Of a DNA stretch of 35,854 nucleotides, positions 22,667 through 31,008 are shown in pieces (the stretch's first letter is position 1; the number at the start of each line of letters is the position of its first letter). The DNA lies in IMG/VR virus record IMGVR_UViG_3300049596_000318, positions 1-35,854 of that record; one strand, written 5' to 3'. The notes beneath the pieces are model-generated. The model was given only the letters and a program-made list of their open reading frames with translations, did not search any database and was not told where the DNA came from. The DNA comes from a virus. Both the position numbers and the translations under genes were made by a program.

Positions 22667-23299
22667 TTAGCGCTTGGTCTTCTTTTTCCTGACCTTCGCA
22701 ACGACCACGGCAGGCTTTTTGCCTTTCGCGCCGATCCACGGAGCGACGGCAAAGACCATTCCAAGCCCGGCCGCGACGCTCGCGAACCGTTCAAACGTGA
22801 GAAGCGCCCGATCCGCGGCGTCCTTGTGCGTGCGCGAAATCGTCAGCTCTTCGTGCAGCGCCTTGTTGATCAGCGCCGTCATCGGCTCGATGACCGCGTA
22901 AAGTTCGGCAGTCATGGCCGGCGAGTTGAGCGTTTCAATTTGCCCGGCGTCGCAGGCTGAACGCGCCTTCTTGAGATAAGCCGCGACGAGCTTGTGCTGC
23001 GCCACGAGTTCCGCCGGGTTGCCAAATTCCGCGAGCAATCGCTCCGCCTCGGCTTGGAGCTTCGCCAGCGAGTCGCAAAACTCCTTCGCGTTGATCAGTC
23101 CCTTGCTTGCCTTTGCCTGACCGTCCACGATAGCCAGCCCGTAAATGTCGAAAAGCGGACTGAGCACGTTGCTCGTCATGTCGAATTCTTTGTCACTCGC
23201 CGCGATGTGCTTCGAGACCGATTTTACTGTCAGCACTCCGACGCCTGCGAAACAAACGACGACCGCGGCGAGCGCCGCCGTGATGACCTTCGGGTTCAT
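22667..23299 (-). CDS. Membrane protein with four-helix-bundle-like domain
   Basis: The 210-residue product has an N-terminal hydrophobic helix (about 5-27, ITAALAAVVVCFAGVGVLTV) and a helical region (about 35-165) similar in design to the periplasmic four-helix bundle of chemoreceptors. A second hydrophobic segment follows (about 171-190), then a lysine/arginine-rich tail. It overlaps the holin gene by ATGA and is in the lysis block. It may be a spanin-like or holin-regulating protein, or a sensor. No catalytic motif seen. Confidence 0.6.
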   Translation of the reverse strand: MNPKVITAALAAVVVCFAGVGVLTVKSVSKHIAASDKEFDMTSNVLSPLFDIYGLAIVDGQAKASKGLINAKEFCDSLAKLQAEAERLLAEFGNPAELVAQHKLVAAYLKKARSACDAGQIETLNSPAMTAELYAVIEPMTALINKALHEELTISRTHKDAADRALLTFERFASVAAGLGMVFAVAPWIGAKGKKPAVVVAKVRKKKTKR

Positions 23300-23622
23300 T
23301 TCTTGAGCAGCTTCGTCGGATTCTTGGAATACTTTTTTGCGAGCGTGGTCAGCCCGTCGATAATCTCAGGCGCGAGCAGCCCGGCGACGCCGTAGGTGAT
23401 CGCCTTCACAAGTGAGCTGACTTCGATTTGCTCAACGATGAACCATGCGAGCGTCGAGACGATGGCCGCCATGATGACGCGCCGCACGCTGTCCCAGATC
23501 GTCCCTTGGATCGGGTTGGCTAGTAGGCGAGCAATCATGCCAGCGCCGCCGATGACCGCAGTCAGCCAGCCCGTTTCTTTCCAGAGCCTAGCGACTTCCA
23601 TCAGGTCTTTGTGGTCGTTCAT
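23296..23622 (-). CDS. Holin-like membrane protein
   Basis: The 108-residue product has hydrophobic segments near residues 18-36 (GWLTAVIGGAGMIARLLA), 48-64 (VIMAAIVSTLAWFIVEQ) and 70-86 (VKAITYGVAGLLAPEII), and a basic C-terminus. This is a usual shape for small holins. It overlaps both neighbours by four bases in a row of membrane proteins. It may act as a holin, or as an antiholin for its neighbour; sequence alone cannot separate these. Confidence 0.75.
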   Translation of the reverse strand: MNDHKDLMEVARLWKETGWLTAVIGGAGMIARLLANPIQGTIWDSVRRVIMAAIVSTLAWFIVEQIEVSSLVKAITYGVAGLLAPEIIDGLTTLAKKYSKNPTKLLKK

Positions 23623-24026
23623 TTTTTTCGCATCTCCATGATTTTTTCAAGTGTGCGACCGCCGAAATAAAACGACATCACAAGCATCCCCCATTGGCCG
23701 AGAAGTTCGACAAACGGATCGCCGATGTCGATGGCCGACCCGTCGAGGATAGCGAGCACCAGATATGCCGTCAGGATATAGGCTAGGGCCATAGGTCTGA
23801 TATTCTTAGAGAGCCACGAGTCGGAAGACATGTCCGCTTCCATGCGTTTCGTGAGATTGTCCTGCTCGACCCGATACGCCTCAAGATCCGCGTTCATCTT
23901 CGCCAGCTCGCCGGACTGCGCCAACTGAGCGAGTTCCAGCTGCGCCTTTGCCTTCGCCTCCGGATCAGGAATCAGCTTGTCGATCAGCTTCGTGCCGATG
24001 CCTAGAATTTGAGCGAGAGGAAACAT
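23619..24026 (-). CDS. Holin, three-transmembrane type
   Basis: The 135-residue product opens with a helix and a charged coiled coil (about 22-65). Two hydrophobic segments lie at about 77-96 (RPMALAYILTAYLVLAILDG) and 107-123 (ELLGQWGMLVMSFYFGG), with a basic end. The SKNIRPMALAYILTAYLVLA pattern before the first helix is typical of the holin family of gene transfer agents and similar phages (Holin_3TMs). It would form membrane lesions to time lysis. Confidence 0.82.
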   Translation of the reverse strand: MFPLAQILGIGTKLIDKLIPDPEAKAKAQLELAQLAQSGELAKMNADLEAYRVEQDNLTKRMEADMSSDSWLSKNIRPMALAYILTAYLVLAILDGSAIDIGDPFVELLGQWGMLVMSFYFGGRTLEKIMEMRKK

Positions 24027-24029
24027 GGG

Positions 24030-24560
24030 TTACACCCTCTTGGGATTCGTCAAACGGCGAAAAAGAAAATACGGGAACCAAATCCATTTCGGCACTTTAG
24101 TTATTTTCACGTTCGTATTTCGGACAAAAGGCACTTCGGCGTCCCATACCTTGACGCGAATCGGCGAGCCGTCCGGTGAAGTGCAGTCGAGTATTGAAAC
24201 GTTCTGCGTCGGAGCGCGGCCCGGCTCCCAATAATTGTCATACTGCCCCAGCTCAATCGTTCCGCTCACGACCGAGCCGTAAAGCGTGAAGCCGTTGATT
24301 GCGCCCTTGATCGTAACCGAGCCATGAACCGTGCAGTTCTGCACCGTGTAATTCGAGCCGCGCACGCAATCAATCGAGTCCTCGCGGCTGGCTGGAATCG
24401 TCAGCCCGCTTATCGTGAGCCCGGCGCAGTTGGAGCACTTCACCAAGTCGTCCCAGTTCTCTGGATCAAGCGGAGCCTGCCACTCAGCCGCGTTCACCGT
24501 CAGCCCGTTGTCCTGCGGCCCAACGTAGCTGCGCCAATTCGTGTCGGAGGTTCCGGCCAT
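24030..24560 (-). CDS. Beta-helix-like surface protein
   Basis: The 176-residue product has short repeated strand turns, for example LTISGLTIPASREDSIDCVR, then YTVQNCTVHGSVTIKGAING, then FTLYGSVVSGTIELGQYDNY. This suggests a right-handed beta helix like those in pectate lyases and phage spikes. The C-terminus is hydrophobic and basic (KWIWFPYFLFRRL). It lies beside the adhesin gene and may be a small spike or fibre-associated protein. No enzyme motif seen. Confidence 0.65.
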   Translation of the reverse strand: MAGTSDTNWRSYVGPQDNGLTVNAAEWQAPLDPENWDDLVKCSNCAGLTISGLTIPASREDSIDCVRGSNYTVQNCTVHGSVTIKGAINGFTLYGSVVSGTIELGQYDNYWEPGRAPTQNVSILDCTSPDGSPIRVKVWDAEVPFVRNTNVKITKVPKWIWFPYFLFRRLTNPKRV

Positions 24561-24561
24561 G

Positions 24562-24702
24562 TTACTCGGCTTTCGGTTCCTTTGGCTTTAAAGCCTCGGC
24601 CAACTTTTCCGCGCACTTGCGTAGCAAATCGTGCTGATCGGCGGGTAATGGAGCCAGACGGCTGCCTGCGTAGAGGTTTTGGAGTGCTTGTTCAGTGCTC
24701 AT
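24562..24702 (-). CDS. 46-residue small protein after the adhesin gene
   Basis: An open frame begins MSTEQALQNLYAGSRLAP and ends AEALKPKEPKAE. Its ATG follows the adhesin TAA by one base and its own TAA precedes the next ATG by one base, so it fills the gap exactly. It is helical. Small proteins of this pattern recur in phage genomes near tail genes; function unknown. Confidence 0.78.
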   Translation of the reverse strand: MSTEQALQNLYAGSRLAPLPADQHDLLRKCAEKLAEALKPKEPKAE

Positions 24703-24703
24703 G

Positions 24704-27700
24704 TTAGTCGTTGGTCGTTTTTGCTGCGAGATAGTAGGTTGTGCCGCCGATCACGATAGTCACGGTGCGGTTGGGCGAGGTCGGACTGACGGTGTTTACG
24801 GTGTTGCCGATACGAAGTTCGCCATTCACGTCGAGCTTTGATCCCGGACTCGCCGTCCCAATGCCGACGTTACCGCTGCTGTCGATACGCATACGCTCGG
24901 TGTTTGAAGTGCTGGTGTGAAACTTAATTCCACCAGACGCAAAATTGGTGTGAATACTTAAAAATCCTGACGCATCATAAGGAATGATGTATCCGGTGTT
25001 GGATGCGGTGGCGTCGGTGATGTAGCCAATTTTTCTGACACCAGAGTCAACCGCGATGTTACCTCCAACAACGTGCAATTTTTCCGCCGAACTCGCAGTC
25101 CCAATACCGACGTTGCCGCTGCTCGTCGCAAAGTTGGCTCCTGTGGTGCTCGACAACGCCCCGATCACGGCAAAATTTCCAGCGGTAAAGGTACCAACAA
25201 CTGAGTTGCCAGCCGCAATGCGAACAGCACCAGTTGACTGATTAAATCCAATAAAGTTCTGACCGTTTGCAGATTGAATATAGCGTTCCGCTGCACCAGA
25301 TGAATAAGTGATGTTGGCCGCAGGAGCAATATCTCCCGTGCTCGACAACGTCGTAAACGCGCCCGTGCTCGGCGTCGTCGCTCCGATGGCCGTCCCGTCA
25401 ATCGTCCCGCCGTTGATGTCCGCGCTATCGGCCACGAGCGAGTCAATGTTGGCCGTGCCGTCGATGTTCAGATTGCGCCACTCGTGGCCCGTTACGCCGA
25501 GGTCATAGGTGTTGTCGGTCGATGGGTTGAGGTCAGACGCCACGCGAGCGTTGAAATTCACCGTGTCCGAGTTACTGCTGCCGAGGGTCGTGTTGTCGTT
25601 TACGGTGAGCGCTGTTGCCGTCAGGCTCGTAATGGTGCCAAGAGATGTCAGCGAGGAAGCCGTAACGCCAGCCGCGAGGGTTGCGCCCGTCAGGGTTCCA
25701 GCCGCTGCGGTGACCGTAATATCAGCCGAACCGTTGAAGCTCACGCCGTTGATATTGCGGGCGGTCTGCAAGATCGTCGCGGTCCCAGCATTGCCCGTAA
25801 TCGTCGTCTGATCGCCGGTATTGCTGCCGCTGACCGACGCCGTGCCGCTGACTGAAAGCGCTGGCGTGCTCGTGCCAGTAAGGGTCACGCCGTTTAGAGA
25901 GGTGGCAGTCGCCGCGCCGAGAGTCGGCGTCACGAGGGTTGGACTGGATGCGAACACCAGCGCGCCGCTTCCCGTTTCATCGCTGACCGCCGCGGCAAGA
26001 TTTGCACTCGATGGCGTCCCGAGGAACGTCGCAACGCCCGAGCCGAGACTCGTCAGCCCGGTGCCGCCGTTCGCGACTGCGACGGGCGAGGTAAGCGAAA
26101 AGACCGAGCCGGTGAGCGTCAGCCCGGTGCCGGCCGTGAACGTGCCTGCGCCCGAGAACTGCGACCACGGCAGAGCGGTCGTGCCGAGCGTGCCGCCGGC
26201 GTTCGCTGTGCAGACGAAACCGCAATCGGCGTTCGTCGTGCCCTGCTCGATAAACGTGAAAGCCGAGGTTAGCGCGTCCCACGTGTTCGCGTCAGTCGTG
26301 CGCGTCCACGATCCCGAGGCGCAGAGATAAATTCCGTTGTTTTGAGAGAGCGATTGGTTCTTCACCAGCACGCGATTGCCCGCGACGATGCTCACGCCGT
26401 CGATTGTCTGCGCGCCGCTCAGCGTAATGTCCGCCGTGGTCGCTGCGACGCACGAGGCTTTTGCGTCGAGTCCTTGCGCGACGGTATCGACATAAAGCTT
26501 GTTTGCGATGTCGGTCGAACCGCTCGGCGTGGTCGCAATCGTGCCGGCCGTCGCGGTGAGATTCGCAATCGTGCCGAGCGAGGTCAGTGAGGATGCAGTG
26601 ACGCCGGCCGCGAGCGTTGTCCCCGAGAGCGTGCCAGCCGCCGCCGTCACAGTAATGGCCGCAGTTCCATCGAAGTTAACGCCGTTGATTGCGCGTGCAG
26701 TCGCCAGAGCGGTCGCGGTCGCTGCGTTGCCCGTCGTGCTTCCACTCGATCCCGTCACGCTGCCCGTGATTGGCGCAGTGACGGTCAGACCCGCGAGAGT
26801 GCCAACACTTGTCAGGCTCGATGCGGTCACGCCTGACGCCAGCGTTGCGCCGGTAAGCGTGCCGGCTGCGGCTGCGACGGTGATCGCTGCCGTGCCGTCG
26901 AAGTTGACTCCGTTGATCGCTCTTGCGGTCTGCAACGCCGTGGCCGTAGCCGCGTTGCCGGTCGTGGATTGGTTGAGAGTCGGGAACGTGCAGTTCGCAA
27001 GGTTGCCGCTCGCAGGAGTCCCGAGAACGGGGGCGGTCATTGTCGGGCTCGTCAGCGTCTTGTTCGTCAGCGTGTCCGTGGTCGCACGTCCCACGAGCGT
27101 GTCGCTTGCGTCGGGAAGAGTGACGACGCGGCCGGCTGTCGAAACGGCGTCAATCAAAGTCACCGCGCTTGCGGCGCTGGACGAACTGCGAAAGCGGATT
27201 CCCTTGTTGAAATCCGTGCCGTCGCTGATCGTGAAAAGTCCGGTGCCCTTCGGCTGCAAATGCACGCCGATATTTGCGCTCGCGCCCTCGGCTAGAACGT
27301 GGAGCGGGTTGCCGACGCCGGTCCCGTTCTTGATTTCCACGTAATCCGTCGCGCTCGCTACGCCGGTCAGTCGCACGACGTCGTTGCCGCCGCCGACGAT
27401 TCCGACCGTGTCCGCTGCCGGGCGATACATGCCGGTGTTCGTGTCGCTGACAAAGAAAAGCGACGGCGCCGCCTCGGTCCCGTCCGTGAGCTCGATCTGT
27501 CCCTCGGTGCCGATAATCGTGATATCGGTCGGCGTCTGCGTAATCGTGATGTTCGCCCCGGCGACGAGGTTCTTGGGAACGTAGAACGAATTTTCGCTAC
27601 CGAGGATTTGCCCCTCGCCCGGCGTTGGGATCAGGTCGGTCAATGAAGTGATGCCACCGCCGCCGCCGCTGTTGCCGCGTGCTGCGTTCAGAGTCCAGTC

Positions 27701-28288
27701 CGCCGCGCTTCGGCTCGGCCGCTCGCGGTTGCCGTCGATGTTCGAGACGAATGAATCGCCGTTGATCGTCACGAGGTCCAGCCGCTGATACGTCTCGTCG
27801 GGCGACCACTTGCCGCGCGGGTTCAGTCCCTTCGGCTCGGCAAATTCTTTGCGCAGTTGATCGATCTCGCCGGCACGCGGAAATCGCGAGAGTTCGTCGG
27901 TCACGATGCTCTTCACTGCGCTCGGCAAAGCCGACGCCGCTTCTGCGATCCGTGCCTCGGCCTGCGCCAACAAGGTAGCGTTCTGCTCGCGCTCGGCCAT
28001 GAGCACCGAGTAGCGCGCCGCCGTCGTGACTTCTAGAGCCTTCCCGAGTTCGTCAACCTTCGCGGTCAGCGCCGCGCTGGATTGCGCGTGCGCGTCCTGT
28101 GCGCGGGCGATGACGAGCTGCTCCAGCTCGCTGCGGATCGCCGGCTCGATCTCTTCGAGGTTGCGCTCGATCTCGGACGACAAATGGTCGCGCAACTGCG
28201 GCAGCGACTCCACCAGCTTTTTTAGCTCGGCGCGCTGGATGATGGCCAACTCAACGAGGTTATCGATTTCGGTCTGGGTGTGGATCAT
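24704..28288 (-). CDS. Long repetitive tail fibre or adhesin
   Basis: The 1194-residue product opens with a coiled coil (about 1-150), then a carbohydrate-module-like stretch GKWSPDETYQRLDLVTINGD (159-178). A long T/A/G/S-rich beta region follows, with three copies of a roughly 60-residue repeat (444-503, 520-579, 832-891; core TARAINGVNFDGTAAITV). The C-terminus has two NVGIGTAS-x-KL motifs (1059-1076, 1140-1157) as in trimeric fibres and spikes. No S74 chaperone domain is visible at the end. It would bind host surface sugars. Its position between portal and protease genes is not the usual place for a fibre. A coiled-coil head or neck fibre is an alternative. Confidence 0.85.
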   Translation of the reverse strand: MIHTQTEIDNLVELAIIQRAELKKLVESLPQLRDHLSSEIERNLEEIEPAIRSELEQLVIARAQDAHAQSSAALTAKVDELGKALEVTTAARYSVLMAEREQNATLLAQAEARIAEAASALPSAVKSIVTDELSRFPRAGEIDQLRKEFAEPKGLNPRGKWSPDETYQRLDLVTINGDSFVSNIDGNRERPSRSAADWTLNAARGNSGGGGGITSLTDLIPTPGEGQILGSENSFYVPKNLVAGANITITQTPTDITIIGTEGQIELTDGTEAAPSLFFVSDTNTGMYRPAADTVGIVGGGNDVVRLTGVASATDYVEIKNGTGVGNPLHVLAEGASANIGVHLQPKGTGLFTISDGTDFNKGIRFRSSSSAASAVTLIDAVSTAGRVVTLPDASDTLVGRATTDTLTNKTLTSPTMTAPVLGTPASGNLANCTFPTLNQSTTGNAATATALQTARAINGVNFDGTAAITVAAAAGTLTGATLASGVTASSLTSVGTLAGLTVTAPITGSVTGSSGSTTGNAATATALATARAINGVNFDGTAAITVTAAAGTLSGTTLAAGVTASSLTSLGTIANLTATAGTIATTPSGSTDIANKLYVDTVAQGLDAKASCVAATTADITLSGAQTIDGVSIVAGNRVLVKNQSLSQNNGIYLCASGSWTRTTDANTWDALTSAFTFIEQGTTNADCGFVCTANAGGTLGTTALPWSQFSGAGTFTAGTGLTLTGSVFSLTSPVAVANGGTGLTSLGSGVATFLGTPSSANLAAAVSDETGSGALVFASSPTLVTPTLGAATATSLNGVTLTGTSTPALSVSGTASVSGSNTGDQTTITGNAGTATILQTARNINGVSFNGSADITVTAAAGTLTGATLAAGVTASSLTSLGTITSLTATALTVNDNTTLGSSNSDTVNFNARVASDLNPSTDNTYDLGVTGHEWRNLNIDGTANIDSLVADSADINGGTIDGTAIGATTPSTGAFTTLSSTGDIAPAANITYSSGAAERYIQSANGQNFIGFNQSTGAVRIAAGNSVVGTFTAGNFAVIGALSSTTGANFATSSGNVGIGTASSAEKLHVVGGNIAVDSGVRKIGYITDATASNTGYIIPYDASGFLSIHTNFASGGIKFHTSTSNTERMRIDSSGNVGIGTASPGSKLDVNGELRIGNTVNTVSPTSPNRTVTIVIGGTTYYLAAKTTND
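25616..25795 (-). repeat. Adhesin internal repeat, copy 3
   Basis: The third copy of the repeat inside the adhesin gene encodes a diverged version, TARNINGVSFNGSADITV followed by AAAGTLTGATLAAGVTASSL. It lies about 760 bases from copy 2, separated by non-repeat sequence. Confidence 0.8.
26552..26731 (-). repeat. Adhesin internal repeat, copy 2
   Basis: The second copy encodes TARAINGVNFDGTAAITV and then AAAGTLSGTTLAAGVTASSL. It is separated from copy 1 by about 48 bases and shares long identical peptide runs with it, suggesting recent duplication. Confidence 0.85.
26780..26959 (-). repeat. Adhesin internal repeat, copy 1
   Basis: The first copy encodes TARAINGVNFDGTAAITV and then AAAGTLTGATLASGVTASSL. 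Copies of this type can expand and contract by recombination, changing fibre length. Confidence 0.85.
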
Positions 28289-28293
28289 GGGAA

Positions 28294-30738
28294 TTATTTT
28301 TTGCGCTTCGGTTTGCTCAGCTCGATGATGCTTTGGTCGCCGGTCACGCTTTGCTTTGTCTCTTGGATCGTCGTCATCTGCTTCGCCCGGTATTTCTGCA
28401 CCGCGTCCAGCCAGTCCTCGGCTGCGAGCGGCGTGTTGCGCGCAAACTGATGCTGCACTTCTGCGGCCGCGACCGAGAGGTCTTTTTTCTCCGCCTGCTT
28501 GTTGAGCCGCTCAACGATGGCTGTGCTCCAAGAATAGCCCTCGTCGCCGCCCCAGCCCATCCAAGCCTGGTATCCCTTGCCTTGCTCGTCCCAGGTCTCG
28601 CCCTGCTTGTCGATTTCGTGCCGGTCGAAAAAGGCTTTCATGCGGCGCACGGTGTCCTCGGACATCGGCCGCTTGTTCATGAGGTCACGCGCCCGGGCGA
28701 TGCCGACGCTCGTCATGCCGCGCTGTGACATCGGCTTCTTCTCGCGGATCTCAAGCGCGCGCCGTGCGTTGTCCGCCATCGCGTCGGTCGGAATATAGGA
28801 GCCGTCGGCGAAGTTGATCGTGACGAGGTTTGAGTCCTCGCTTGCAGACGCGCGCGCGCGCGCAAGCTGGATTCGCTTGTGCATCGCTGCGGCCGAAATC
28901 TTCGTCGGCTGCTTCGGTAGTCCAGCAACAGAACCGGCTACCTTGCTCGCAGATTCCTTTGCCATGCCTGCGGATACCATAAGCGTCTCGGCAGATTCCG
29001 ACGTGAGATTGCCTGCGCGTAAATTTTCGAGAACGGAAAGCACCGCAGCAATCTGCGCGCCGTTGAGAGGCACCAGTTCGGGCGACACACCCGGGAAGGA
29101 TTCGACGCCTGCAATAGCGGCATCGTCCGTTGATTCTACGCCGCTCCCAGAAACCGCGACGCTCGCCGCCTGCGCCTCGGCTGCGCTCGCTCCCACCGCG
29201 TCGCCGGCTGCGGCTGCGGCCGCTGGCGTGCTCGGGAGTGAGGTCGTGGTGAGCCGGATGGCCGTCTCCGGCACGCCGTATTTGACCGCCAACTCCTTCA
29301 CGAAGCCGGCCTCGATTGCGATCTGCTCCAGCCGCGAGAAAGCGTCCGTGCCTTCCTCGGCCGCGATCTCTTGCAGCGACTTTGCGCCCTGCCGGTTCTC
29401 GTTCATGTTCGCCGCTGACTCGCGGCCGACGTCGATTGAGAGCTTGGCTGGAAAGCGCCACTCGCCCTTGGTCGCCCGGCGCAGCGCCTGAACCATAGTC
29501 TCGCCCGCGAGAAGCGGAGGCGGTGCAATCTCGCCGCGTGCGATGGCGTCGAGAATCACGGCGTCCTTGATCGGGTCGAGAACCTTGTCGGTCAGCACGC
29601 CCTGCTTGTTCGTAAATACTCGGTCGGCTGCGGCGAACTCTGCGCGCACGCTCGGTCCCTTGTAGTCCTGCGTGCCGAACAGCACGCCCTCAGGAACGCC
29701 CACGCCCAGCGCGATTTCGTGCATAAGGTGCTGCACAAATCCGGTGAACGCCTGCGACGGCCTCGACGGCATGACTTCCACGCGGTCCGAGTTCTGGAAA
29801 TAGCGAATCATGCCGACCTCGGTCAGCTCGTTCTTTTGCGTCTGGCCGCTCGGTAAGTTCGCCGCAGGGTTTGGCTGGAAAAGGTTGCGCGGGTTCGCGA
29901 CGCCTCGGTCGTTGAAGATTAGCGCCGCCTGCTGCGACGAGAAGCGCACGCCGGCCTTTTCCGCCTGCAAGATTTCGTGCAGCATCCGCGCCGTCTGAAT
30001 CGCGCTGTGCAGGTCGGTGACGCCGCGATATTGATCAACGCGGAACGGATCGAAGTAGTGGCAGAACTGATTCGCAGGGATGTCCTCGGCTCCGAAATAA
30101 ACGCCGTCACGCGTGACTCGGAAAATGCGGTAAGCGACCGGCTGGCCGAAGTCATTCGTGATAATTCCTTGGAAGTAATTGTTTGAGGCGACGGCTGACT
30201 CGTTCGGGTTGCCGATGCGCGTCGCCGGCACGAGCTGCAGCTTGAGTCCCTCGCCGCTGCGCCGAATTACAAAGCCGCAATCGCCGTCAATCGGTCGTTC
30301 CTCGGCTGCGAGCTGCACGAGCTTCTTGAAGCTGTGCCGGTTCGTCACGTCGCAGTTTTTGCACCACGCGTGGAAATAGTCGTCAATCACGCGGTTGTAA
30401 TCGCGGTCCCCGGTCGTCGGGGAATACTCGTGCGGCGTGAGGTAAAGCCCGAACTTGCGCGAGATTTCCCGCGCCTCGGGAAAGTTGTCCACGAGGTCGC
30501 GAGCCTCATACATCATGACCACCCGGTCCCGCTGATTCTGCGAACTCTCGGCCGGCTGCGTGTATTGCTTCGGCGAATACATCCGATTCGTCCGCGCCGC
30601 GTTATACTCGAAAAGCGACTTCGCGACGCGTGCCTCCAGACGCTTGAGCGCCCATGTCGGCGCGATGTTCTCAAGCGCTCGATCGATCCAAGGTTTTTGC
30701 GCGACCAGTTTTGACGCGTCGAAAAAGTCGGTGCTCAT
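28294..30738 (-). CDS. Portal protein (lambda type) with extra C-terminal domain
   Basis: The 814-residue product has a portal core like lambda gpB (about 1-500). Recognisable parts are DRVVMMYEARDLVDNFPEAR (71-90), the HSFKKLVQLAAEERPIDGDC region (135-154), VGVPEGVLFGTQDYKGPSVR (346-365) and FTNKQGVLTDKVLDPIKDAV (375-394). An A/S-rich linker (about 505-550) leads to a helical part with VPLNGAQIAAVLSVLENLRAGNL (about 556-578, shown only here in outline). A module at about 636-742 has TSVGIARARDLMNKRPMSED (676-695) and AWMGWGGDEGYSW (725-737), known in various phage head proteins but unusual on a portal. It forms the packaging vertex and connects to TerL. Confidence 0.9.
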   Translation of the reverse strand: MSTDFFDASKLVAQKPWIDRALENIAPTWALKRLEARVAKSLFEYNAARTNRMYSPKQYTQPAESSQNQRDRVVMMYEARDLVDNFPEAREISRKFGLYLTPHEYSPTTGDRDYNRVIDDYFHAWCKNCDVTNRHSFKKLVQLAAEERPIDGDCGFVIRRSGEGLKLQLVPATRIGNPNESAVASNNYFQGIITNDFGQPVAYRIFRVTRDGVYFGAEDIPANQFCHYFDPFRVDQYRGVTDLHSAIQTARMLHEILQAEKAGVRFSSQQAALIFNDRGVANPRNLFQPNPAANLPSGQTQKNELTEVGMIRYFQNSDRVEVMPSRPSQAFTGFVQHLMHEIALGVGVPEGVLFGTQDYKGPSVRAEFAAADRVFTNKQGVLTDKVLDPIKDAVILDAIARGEIAPPPLLAGETMVQALRRATKGEWRFPAKLSIDVGRESAANMNENRQGAKSLQEIAAEEGTDAFSRLEQIAIEAGFVKELAVKYGVPETAIRLTTTSLPSTPAAAAAAGDAVGASAAEAQAASVAVSGSGVESTDDAAIAGVESFPGVSPELVPLNGAQIAAVLSVLENLRAGNLTSESAETLMVSAGMAKESASKVAGSVAGLPKQPTKISAAAMHKRIQLARARASASEDSNLVTINFADGSYIPTDAMADNARRALEIREKKPMSQRGMTSVGIARARDLMNKRPMSEDTVRRMKAFFDRHEIDKQGETWDEQGKGYQAWMGWGGDEGYSWSTAIVERLNKQAEKKDLSVAAAEVQHQFARNTPLAAEDWLDAVQKYRAKQMTTIQETKQSVTGDQSIIELSKPKRKK

Positions 30739-30744
30739 GTGTGA

Positions 30745-30981
30745 TTAGTTGCCGGTAAAGCTGACGAATGTGGTATCCGTTGACCCTCCGGCCGCGTCGG
30801 TCAATGCGTCCTGTAAGTTGCCGAGCATGTTGTTCAGCGCGTTCAGGTCCGCCCGGCTCACGCTCTTCCCGTTCAGGCTGTAACTTTGGTTAAGGAGCAC
30901 GGCCTGAATCGCGTCAATCGTCTTGGTCTTAAGCGCCGTCAGGGTCGCGGTGTCCAGTCCGAGAAATGGGTTGTCGAGCAT
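30745..30981 (-). CDS. gpW-like head-tail joining protein
   Basis: The 78-residue product has a helix (ATLTALKTKTIDAIQAVLLN, about 12-31), a short hairpin SYSLNGKSVSRADL and a second helix LNALNNMLGNLQDAL. The SYS-NGKSV-TRADL-type pattern is characteristic of gpW, a 68-residue lambda protein that plugs the portal after packaging. It lies between large terminase and portal genes, the lambda A-W-B order. Confidence 0.88.
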   Translation of the reverse strand: MLDNPFLGLDTATLTALKTKTIDAIQAVLLNQSYSLNGKSVSRADLNALNNMLGNLQDALTDAAGGSTDTTFVSFTGN

Positions 30982-31008
30982 ACCACTGCTTGGAACGTCA
31001 AACCGGCG

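Noticed and set aside
28849-28863. Alternating CG run in the portal gene (possible Z-DNA)
   Set aside because: It encodes an ARAR peptide in the linker and is explained by codon choice; no sign of a functional site.
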